Positions 7,951-14,500 of a DNA stretch of 14,966 nucleotides are shown here, in pieces. Source of the stretch: Deltaproteobacteria bacterium (GTDB lineage: Bacteria; Desulfobacterota; Binatia; Binatales; Binataceae); the NCBI GenBank assembly GCA_021786815.1, contig JAJYMR010000301.1:1-14966 (forward strand). The letters are read 5' to 3'. Both the position numbers and the translations under genes were made by a program. Each line of letters opens with the position of its first letter. The stretch's first letter is position 1. Below the pieces are notes generated by a model that saw only the letters and a program-made list of their open reading frames with translations, searched no databases and was not told the DNA's origin.

Positions 7951-8466
7951 TCAGCCGGCCGCGACCGGGCGGGCCATTCCATGCGACGGGCGCGAGGGTT
8001 TCGGCGCGACCGCTTCGGGCACGCCGAAAAGCTCGAACGACAATATCCGCCATCCCTGCCTTTCCCGGATCAGCACGATTCGGATCGTGGCTGTGCCGCG
8101 CTCGAATTGCGCATTTGCGAGGTACAGGGCCGACAGAACGATTCCGTGTTTTCTGTCGACCGTCATGTTGGGATGGCCGGTCGAGCCTTCATACTTCACG
8201 AGCTTGCCGAGGTTTTTCCATCTGGCAAACGCCTGCGGCAGGTTGTTTTGTTCGTGAATCTTGTCGAGCAGTCGTACGGAAGCCCGGTCCAGCAGCGCCT
8301 GTTCGTTCCAGTTCGAGATGACCGCGACAATTGAAGCGTCGGCGTACTGCCGGGTCTCCTGGTCGAGGTGACGCCCCTTTTTTGCGGCCCATCGGACGAA
8401 CAGAAAGCCCACCGTGACGACAACCGCGAACAGCAAGACTCCGAAGATAACCAGCACTTTTTTCAT
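7951..8466 (-). CDS. Small membrane-anchored protein, unrecognised domain
   Basis: This 171-residue protein starts with MKK and one hydrophobic segment (~4-26, without lipobox). It has a soluble domain of about 120 residues facing the periplasm and a Pro-rich tail (EAVAPKPSRPSHG). GGGAGGG at 8474-8480, 7 bases before the ATG, is a strong ribosome site. The domain pattern is a helix (ASIVAVISNWNEQALLDRAS), two more short helices, then strands GIVLSALYLANAQF, GTATIRIVLIRE and GWRILSFELFG. This resembles the small cystatin/NTF2-like periplasmic domains (DUF3887/DUF4019-type). That match is by pattern only and weak. No enzymatic motif is visible. It sits between rng and the secreted 449-residue gene on the same strand; the 408-base gap to rng argues for its own promoter, which I could not identify. 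Confidence 0.75.
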   Translation of the reverse strand: MKKVLVIFGVLLFAVVVTVGFLFVRWAAKKGRHLDQETRQYADASIVAVISNWNEQALLDRASVRLLDKIHEQNNLPQAFARWKNLGKLVKYEGSTGHPNMTVDRKHGIVLSALYLANAQFERGTATIRIVLIRERQGWRILSFELFGVPEAVAPKPSRPSHGMARPVAAG

Positions 8467-8874
8467 GCCGTCGCCCTCCCTGCCTTTGACGGAGCTGCAC
8501 GCAGCAGAATCAAGTCCGCCGCCGGACGCTACCCCGGATTCTCGAGTGCTTGAGCAACAGGCGCCGCCTGATGCGATTCTCTATGTATTCAGGGACACGG
8601 CTCATGGTTCCGGCTACGTAAGTGCCGCCGCGAGCAGACAAGGACCGGAGGGTTTGCCGAGCGCCGTCTTCGCGCGATGGGTTCGCTCGCTGGTTCGCCC
8701 GCGGAATCGCCCCGTTTCGCTGGCCATCGTTTCCCCCGTATTGCCAGCGGGTTCCGGAAAGGAATGGTTCCCGCCCGAATGCTGGTCAGCCGGAAATCGA
8801 GGCCAAGCTAACCGATGGTCACATCTGTGGCAATAGCGGCGAAATCCGCTTGCGCGGGCCGGCCGAACGCGTTT
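8467..8874 (-). other. 408-base stretch without a convincing gene
   Basis: This lies between the rng stop and the 171-residue gene, both on the minus strand. The frames open here give Arg-rich, family-less translations with no ribosome site, so I call none. It should hold the 3' end of the rng transcript and the promoter of the next gene. A 5-bp stem AGCGG/CCGCT (8835-8839 with 8846-8850) lies just past the rng stop, without a T tract. No tRNA-like T-arm, repeat array or clear -35/-10 pair was found. Confidence 0.5.
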
Positions 8875-10506
8875 TCACGCCGCGGCGGGCGCCTCGGCAA
8901 GTTCGAAAGCGCCCGGTTCGAGGCCGTCCTTGGAACGGAGAACGATCTTGGTATCGAGCCGGCGTTCGAGCGATTCGAGATCGGGCGCCGCCCAGTCGTA
9001 CAGATAGCGCGCGATATCGGGGCTTACTTTCACCATCGTCATCTTGCCCAATGGATGGCGCCGGGCCTCGCGATGAATCGCGCGCAGCACCTCGGCGGCG
9101 AGTGTCGCGACCGACTTGACCACGCGCCGCCCCTGGCATTGCGGACACTGTTCGGTAACCATTTCTTCGAGGCTTTCGCGGGTGCGCTTGCGCGTCATCT
9201 GGACCAGCCCGAGCTCTGAAATCTTGAGCGTCGAGGTGCGCGCCTTGTCGCGCTTGAGCGCCTCCTTGAGCGCGTCGCTGACGCGCTTTCGATCCGCCTC
9301 GCGCGTCATGTCGATCAGGTCAACGATGATGATGCCGCCGATATTGCGAAGCCGAAGCTGGCGCACGACTTCGTCAACCGCTTCCAAGTTGGTACTGAGC
9401 ACCGTTTCGTCCAGGCTCTTTTTGCCGACGAATCGCCCGGTATTCACGTCGATCGCGGTGAGCGCCTCGGCCCGGTCGAAGACCAGGTAGCCGCCCGACT
9501 TGAGCGGAACTCTGCGATCGAGCGCGCGCTCGAGTTGAGGCTCGATCCTGAAATGATCGAAGATCGGCTCGTCGCCCTCGTAGAGCTGCACTCGCGAGCG
9601 CAGGCGTGGCATATAGTTCTGCACGAACTGGATGATTCGCCCGTAAGTGGCCGAATCGTCGCACCAGAGGCGATCGACTTCGCTCGAGAACAGATCGCGA
9701 ACCGTCCTGAGCGCGACGTCGAGGTCCGTGTACAAGATCGACGGTGGCGAGCTTTTTTCGGCCTTTTTGAGGATCGATTCCCAGGTCTTGGTCAGAAACG
9801 TGATGTCGCGATGGATGTCGCGGCGGCTTACGCGCTCGCACGCGGTGCGCACGATGAAACCGCCCTGCGCCGGGCGAAGCTCGCTCACGATCCCGCGCAG
9901 CCGGCTCCGCTCGTTGGCGCTTTCGATACGGCGCGAGATGCCTAGGTGATTGCTGGTCGGCGTGTAAACCAGGTAACGGCCCGCAAGCGAGACGAAGGAG
10001 GTGAGCCGCGCCCCCTTCGTGCCCATCGGCTCCTTCGCGATCTGGACGATTATCTCCTGGTTGCGGCGCAGCATCTGTTCGATTGGAAGCCGCTGGTGGC
10101 GCGCGTGGCGCCGTCGCCTTCGGCCTTCCTGGCCGGGTGCCTGCCCAGTTGCGGCTTCGGGCACGGATTCGCCCTCGGCCTGCGCACCGGCAGACTCGGC
10201 GTCGGACTCGTTGCCGCCGACCGGCTCGGTTTCGACTTCTTCGCCGATCGCTTCGGCAACCGAACCCCAGGCTTCAAGACCGCCGAGAAAGTCCGAAGCG
10301 TGCAGAAAACCGGCTTTTTCCAATCCGATATCGACGAACGCCGCCTGCATCCCGGGCAGAACCCGGGTTACGCGGCCTTTGTAAACGTTGCCGACTATAC
10401 TTCGATGCTGTTCGCGTTCGAGGTTGAACTCGGCGAGCGAACCGCTTTCCAGCAACCCGACTCGCACCTCGAGTGCGCAGGCGTTTATGACGATTTCACG
10501 TTTCAC
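8875..10506 (-). CDS. rng: Ribonuclease G (RNase E/G family)
   Basis: This 543-residue endoribonuclease cuts single-stranded A/U-rich RNA and matures 5' ends of 16S rRNA in relatives. The N-terminus (MKREIVINACALEVRVGLLE) and then GNVYKGRVTRVLPGMQAAFVDIG align with E. coli RNase G from memory. The S1 domain (~36-160) is interrupted at ~72-139 by an acidic/Gly-rich then strongly basic (GRRRRRHARHQR) insertion. Later come MGTKGARLTS and LGISRRIES (5'-sensor/RNase H-like region), and the metal site Asp353 (AIDVNTG) and Asp396 (IIIVDLIDM). The Zn-link follows as CPQCQG (Cys454/Cys457), the tetramer-forming site of the family. There is no long C-terminal degradosome scaffold, so G-type rather than E-type. 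The GTG start has no Shine-Dalgarno and overlaps the stop of an upstream ORF (GTGA). Confidence 0.95.
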   Translation of the reverse strand: MKREIVINACALEVRVGLLESGSLAEFNLEREQHRSIVGNVYKGRVTRVLPGMQAAFVDIGLEKAGFLHASDFLGGLEAWGSVAEAIGEEVETEPVGGNESDAESAGAQAEGESVPEAATGQAPGQEGRRRRRHARHQRLPIEQMLRRNQEIIVQIAKEPMGTKGARLTSFVSLAGRYLVYTPTSNHLGISRRIESANERSRLRGIVSELRPAQGGFIVRTACERVSRRDIHRDITFLTKTWESILKKAEKSSPPSILYTDLDVALRTVRDLFSSEVDRLWCDDSATYGRIIQFVQNYMPRLRSRVQLYEGDEPIFDHFRIEPQLERALDRRVPLKSGGYLVFDRAEALTAIDVNTGRFVGKKSLDETVLSTNLEAVDEVVRQLRLRNIGGIIIVDLIDMTREADRKRVSDALKEALKRDKARTSTLKISELGLVQMTRKRTRESLEEMVTEQCPQCQGRRVVKSVATLAAEVLRAIHREARRHPLGKMTMVKVSPDIARYLYDWAAPDLESLERRLDTKIVLRSKDGLEPGAFELAEAPAAA

Positions 10507-10655
10507 GGGGCAAAACTATGAGGATATGTTCGAGTAAGCCGATTCCCGCAGCGAACGCGGCTTCCTGAGCCCGGGCAAGGGATCTTGCAACCCTCATCAG
10601 GGCTTTCCGCGGCGTCCTGATAACGTTGTTTTTTTATTTCGTGCGCGGCTTGCAT
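10503..10655 (-). CDS. Possible 50-codon leader ORF coupled to rng
   Basis: An ATG at 10655 opens 50 codons (starting MQAAHEIKKQRYQDAA) that end in TGA, sharing GTGA with the rng GTG start. GTGA overlaps are a common arrangement for translational coupling, and rng itself has no ribosome site. Against it: this ATG also lacks a Shine-Dalgarno, the product matches no family I know, and the frame stays open further upstream (to 10724). If the promoter at 10668-10696 is right, the ATG would be within a few bases of the transcript start, so initiation would be near-leaderless. It may simply be a chance open frame. Confidence 0.25.
   Translation of the reverse strand: MQAAHEIKKQRYQDAAESPDEGCKIPCPGSGSRVRCGNRLTRTYPHSFAP
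10536..10621 (-). promoter_or_regulatory. Structured 5' leader of rng
   Basis: Three inverted repeats follow each other in the predicted rng leader: AAGCCG/CGGCTT (10536-10541 with 10558-10563), GCAAG/CTTGC with a GGAT loop (10575-10579 with 10584-10588), and the 8-bp pair at 10596-10603 with 10614-10621. In E. coli, RNase E represses its own synthesis through hairpins in its long 5' UTR. A similar feedback here is an inference; no sequence similarity to that leader is claimed. Confidence 0.35.
10596..10639 (+). terminator. Terminator-like hairpin with T tract, facing the HNH gene
   Basis: ATCAGGGC (10596-10603) pairs with GTCCTGAT (10614-10621), 8 bp including one G-U, around a loop holding CCGCGG. 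AACG and then TTGTTTTTTTATTT (10626-10639) follow. It reads as an intrinsic terminator on the + strand, yet no + gene precedes it. It could block antisense transcription into HNH, end a small RNA antisense to the rng leader, or act as an attenuator. Confidence 0.4.
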
Positions 10656-10667
10656 GGCGCTGAACGA

Positions 10668-10696
10668 ATCATACGAAGCCCTCAAGACAACCGCAA
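10668..10696 (-). promoter_or_regulatory. rng: Predicted sigma70 promoter of rng
   Basis: On the minus strand TTGCGG (10696-10691) and TATGAT (10673-10668) are separated by exactly 17 bases. The -10 box matches 5 of 6 and the -35 box matches TTG only. Transcription would start near 10661, giving an rng leader of roughly 150 bases. Confidence 0.5.
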
Positions 10697-10697
10697 G

Positions 10698-10712
10698 CGA
10701 GCTAATAGCTCG
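10698..10712. promoter_or_regulatory. Perfect 15-base dyad beside the rng -35 box, operator candidate
   Basis: CGAGCTA-A-TAGCTCG is a perfect 7-1-7 inverted repeat. It ends one base from the predicted rng -35 box (10691-10696) and lies 31 bases before the predicted HNH -35 box. The form and place suit a homodimeric regulator acting on both divergent promoters. The regulator is unknown. Confidence 0.35.
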
Positions 10713-10743
10713 AATTTCAAACACTTTTCCGAATTTGGGGCGC

Positions 10744-10770
10744 TTGACTTCCTGTTCCGGGGCCTATAGC
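10744..10770 (+). promoter_or_regulatory. Candidate promoter of the HNH gene
   Basis: TTGACT (10744-10749, 5 of 6 to TTGACA) and TATAGC (10765-10770, 4 of 6) are 15 bases apart, slightly short. Transcription would start about 10777, only some 5 bases before the HNH ATG at 10782. Confidence 0.4.
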
Positions 10771-10781
10771 AACATCTATAA

Positions 10782-11432
10782 ATGGCTGCAGCGGTTCAAT
10801 CTGCTGTTGCGGCTCATCCGCACCATTCGGCCCTGCTCAACAGCAGAGTCCTCGTCCTCAATCGCTCTTATCTTCCGGTTCATATTACCTCGGTAAGGCG
10901 CGGCTTCGTCCTGCTGTACCAGGGAATCGCCAAGGCGGTTGACGAACAGTACCGGACTTTCGATTTCGAGAGCTGGCGCTCGCTTTCGCTCGAGGTCCAT
11001 CATGAACGGCTCGGGGTCGTGGGCGGTTTCATCCGGGTCCCTCGCGTCCTTTTGCTGGTTGCCTACGAACGAATTCCCAAGCGCCACGTGCGCTTTTCAC
11101 GCTTCAACATCTTTGCCCGCGACAACAACACCTGCCAGTACTGCGGCAGGCGTCTTCCGCGCACGGAGCTTAACCTCGACCACGTGGTTCCCCGCTCACA
11201 GGGCGGAGTCTCGACCTGGCAGAATATCGTCTGCTCGTGTCACGTCTGCAATCGGCGCAAGGGCGGCCGCACGCCCGAGCAGGCGAGCATGAGGCTTATC
11301 CGCAGGCCGAGCCGTCCGGAATGGACTCCGTTCACAACCGAGATGTTCAGCCTTAAGCGCTACAAGGAATGGATGCCGTATCTTACGAACGTCGATAGCG
11401 CTTATTGGAATACCGAGCTGCTTCAGGACTAG
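10782..11432 (+). CDS. HNH endonuclease (McrA/COG1403 type)
   Basis: This 216-residue protein is probably a cytoplasmic metal-dependent nuclease. The N-terminal half (SRVLVLNRSYLPVHITSVRR, then LLYQGIAKAVD) is the conserved lead domain of a widespread bacterial HNH family that also occurs outside restriction systems. The HNH core is at ~108-165: CQYC (Cys118/Cys121), LDHVVPRSQGG (Asp133, catalytic His134), Asn148, and CHVCNRRKGG (Cys153/Cys156, Asn157). Two CxxC pairs form a structural zinc site around the beta-beta-alpha-metal active site. An in-frame TAA (10779-10781) touches the ATG, so translation cannot start earlier, and there is no Shine-Dalgarno. No methyltransferase or other restriction partner is nearby, so a DNA-repair or housekeeping role is more likely than restriction. 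It is followed after 132 bases by smc. Confidence 0.9.
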   Translation: MAAAVQSAVAAHPHHSALLNSRVLVLNRSYLPVHITSVRRGFVLLYQGIAKAVDEQYRTFDFESWRSLSLEVHHERLGVVGGFIRVPRVLLLVAYERIPKRHVRFSRFNIFARDNNTCQYCGRRLPRTELNLDHVVPRSQGGVSTWQNIVCSCHVCNRRKGGRTPEQASMRLIRRPSRPEWTPFTTEMFSLKRYKEWMPYLTNVDSAYWNTELLQD

Positions 11433-11443
11433 GCCGGGAAATA

Positions 11444-11477
11444 TCCACAACCGGCTGGGTTTCCGGAGAGTTGTGGA
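11444..11477. repeat. Inverted repeat with TCCACAAC/GTTGTGGA arms
   Basis: Perfect 8-base arms at 11444-11451 and 11470-11477 enclose 18 bases in which CGG and CCG can extend the stem past a GAGA bulge. It begins 12 bases after the HNH stop and has no T tract. The left arm overlaps ATATCCACA (11441-11449), one mismatch from a DnaA box. It could be a transcript-end hairpin or a protein site in front of smc. Confidence 0.4.
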
Positions 11478-11484
11478 CACTTCA

Positions 11485-11508
11485 TGTTGGGTCCGCCTTG
11501 ACCCAACA
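11485..11508. repeat. Perfect 9-bp inverted repeat upstream of smc
   Basis: TGTTGGGTC (11485-11493) and GACCCAACA (11500-11508) form a perfect 9-bp stem with a CGCCTT loop. It is only 7 bases past the preceding inverted repeat and 56 bases before the smc ATG. There is no T run on either strand, so it is not a classical intrinsic terminator. Confidence 0.5.
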
Positions 11509-11564
11509 AGCCAAGTCTAAATAAGCTGCCCGGAAAGCGGCGGTGTGGCGGAGGCGACGGTTGC

Positions 11565-14500
11565 ATGCGTCTTAAAAGCCTCGAAGTCGTAGGCTTCAAA
11601 TCTTTTCTCGAACCCACGACGATTTCGTTCGCTCCGGGGGTGACCGCGGTCGTCGGCCCCAACGGATGTGGCAAATCCAACGTTGTGGACGCAATCCGAT
11701 GGGTCCTCGGCGAGCAGGCCCCGAGTCGGCTTCGCGGCAAAAGCGCCGAAGACCTTATCTACGCCGGCAATGAGTCGAACGCCGCGGCCGGGATGGCCGA
11801 GGTTTCGCTGATTCTCGAAGCCGAGGAGGGCGCGGCGCTTCCCGAGCCGTACGCGATGCTGAGCGAGGTCGCGGTCACCCGCCGCGTCTATCGCTCCGGC
11901 GATTCCGAATATCTTATCAACAAGATTTCCTGCCGCCTGAAGGACATAACCGAGTTCTTCATGGCCGCCCAGATCCATAGCCGCGGCTACGCGATAATCG
12001 AGCAGGGCAAAATCGAGGAGATAATCCAGGCCAAGCCCCAGGAACTCCGCGGCATGATCGAGGAGGCGGCCGGACTCTCCCTGTTCAAAGGCCGGCGCGA
12101 AATCAGCGAGCGCAAGCTCGAACGGGTCAAGGAAAATCTCGCCCGGCTCGACGACGTCCTGAGCGAGATCGAGCGCCAACTGAATTACGCCCGCCGCCAG
12201 GCCAAAAAGGCCGAGTCCTACCGCGTGCTGACGGCGGAACTATCGGAACTGGAACGCCTTCAGGCCGCGCGCCGTATCTTCGACCAGCGGCTCGAACTCG
12301 CATCCGAGTCGGAGCGTGAAACGGAATTGCGCGCGCGATGCGAAGCCGGACGCGAAGGCATCGCGGGACTTCAATCCGCGGTTGAAGCGGCCGCCTCCGC
12401 CGCGCAATCGGCCGAGGCCGAGCTTCAGGCCGCGCGCCGCGAGGTGCAGGCGCTCAAGGCCCGCACCGTCGAGCATGCCCGCAGCCGCGATTTCCTGGCC
12501 CGGCGCCTGAAGGCCGTGGACGAGGCCGAGCCGGGTCACGTCGCCAGGCTTTCGGAGCTCGAAGCCAAGGCGACGCTTGCCCGCGCCGCCCGCGCGTCGG
12601 CAGGTGCCGCGCTCGCCCGCGAGGTCAACCATGGCGACGGCGCGGCTGAGGCCGAGCTTGCGCAAATAAAGGAGCGTCACGGCGCGGCGCAATCGGAACT
12701 CAAGCGCGCCGAACGCGAAGGCGAGGACGTCAAGGACGAGCTTTCCGAAGTGGTGCGAGAAGCCGCCGTCATCCGCGGCCGCCTTGGCGACCTTTCCGGC
12801 GAGCGCGCCGAGATAGAAGAGCGCCTCAATCGGACCGAGAGCGAAGCGCCCGAGCTTGCCGAGAAGCTTGCCCGCGCCAAACAGGCCGCCGAAACCGCCG
12901 AACAGACGCTTTCCAGCGCGCGGGCCGAACTCGAAGCCGCCGAAGCGCGCCATCGCGAAATCGCCGAACGTGAAATCGAGGCGCGCTCCGCACTCGAACG
13001 GGTCAGCGCACGGCGCACGGCGCTCAGCGAGGCGATCGAGTCCGCACGGGTCCGCGCCGAGCAGCTCGCGGCTTCGCGCCGCGCCGACCGCAGGCTCAGA
13101 ACCGTGCTCGAATCGTTAAACGGCGATCGTCCGGCGGTTGATCCCGAAGTTCTTGCCAACGTGCTTCGCGCTCCGGCCGAACTCGAGCCCGCGCTCAAGG
13201 CCGTGCTCGGCGAGCAGTTCGACGCGGTTATCGTTGATTCGCCCCATTTTGCGCTCCGCGCGATCGATATCCTGAAGGAGAAACGCGGCGGGCGGCTCAG
13301 TTTCGTTCCGGAGCCCGACGGCGCGGCTGTCGCGGCGCATGAGTCGATAGAGGCGCCGGGAATCGCGGGGCGCCTGCTCGACATGCTTGAGGTTGAGCCG
13401 CGCTTTCGCCCGGTTGCGGAGCTGATGCTCGGCCACGTGATGGTCGCCGAGGACGTTCGCGCAGCGCTTGCCGCCTCCAACCTGAACGGACACGGCACGC
13501 TGTTTGTCACGCGTGAAGGCGATCTCGTCTGGCCGGGCAGGATGATCAGCGGCGGAAGCGTCGAGCGCGAACCCGCGCAGGCCGCCCAGCCGCTTCATCA
13601 GACCGCCGAGGAACTCTCGCGCGCCGAGGCCGAGTACGTGGTGCTGAAGGAACGGCTTGCCGGATGCTCGGCCGAACGTGAAGCCTCGGCCGCTTCGCGC
13701 GTCGAAGCGCGAAGGCGCGCGCAGGAGGCCGAGCGTGCCGCGCTCGCCACGCGCGGCGAAGCCGCGGCGGCGGAGCAGAAGGCGCGCCTTTCGGGCTCCG
13801 GCCTTGACAACGCGCGCCGGCGCCTCGAAGAGATCCGCGAGCTTTGCGTCGCTTCCAACTCGCGGCTCGAAGAGCTGGCGTTGCTCGAACAGCAATTGCG
13901 CGCGCGTCTGGGCGCGATACGCGAGGATATCGGCGCTCGCCGCGCGGCGGTCGAAGAGATGGGCGGCGCGATGCTTGCGGCGGGTTCGGCGGTCGAGGCT
14001 CGCCGCTCGAAGCTCCAGGGCCTTGAGCGCGAACTTAGGCACGCCTCGCAGATAGCGGCGGATCTCGAGCGCCAGATCGACGAAAGCCAGGCGTGGCTCG
14101 CGCGCGCCCGTACGGAGCGCGCCGAGTTCGAGGCGGAACTGGAAAAGCTCGCCGTTCAGGACGCCGAGGCCCGGGCTCGTGAGGCCGAGCTGTTGCAGGC
14201 GATCGCCGCTTTGGAAACGGCCTCGGCGGAGCGCTCGCGCGAACTCGAAGCCAGCCGCGCCGAACTCAAGCGCGCGCAGGCCGAGCTTCAGGCGGCCGAG
14301 AGCGAGGCGGTCGAGTGCGGGCTTCGATGCGAGCGGGCCAAAACCCTTGTCGGAGAGATGCTCCGAAGCTTCGCCGAGAAGTTCGGAGCCGAGTTCGATT
14401 CCGCGGCCGAAGAGTTGGCCGGCACGCTCGCCTTGCGTGACGCGGCCGCCGATGAAAGCCGGCTCGGCGAGCTTCGCGCGAAGCTCGAGAAGATAGGCGC

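Noticed and set aside
8414..8836. 140-codon + strand open frame in the gap between the 171-residue gene and rng
   Set aside because: It overlaps the N-terminal coding part of the minus-strand gene, has no ribosome site, and its product looks like translated noncoding GC-rich DNA.
10782..11432. HNH nuclease as part of a restriction or defence island
   Set aside because: No methyltransferase, helicase, toxin or mobile-element gene is present; neighbours are housekeeping genes (rng, smc), and codon use does not stand out.
11441..11449. DnaA-box-like ATATCCACA as sign of a replication origin
   Set aside because: A single near-match and one poor inverted copy are not enough; there is no A/T-rich unwinding region, no cluster of boxes, and no dnaA/dnaN/gyrB nearby.
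13116..14042. 308-codon open frame antisense to smc
   Set aside because: It lies wholly within the smc hinge and coiled coil, has low-complexity Arg/Ala/Leu content and is a GC-driven shadow. The same applies to the antisense frame at 12240-12953.
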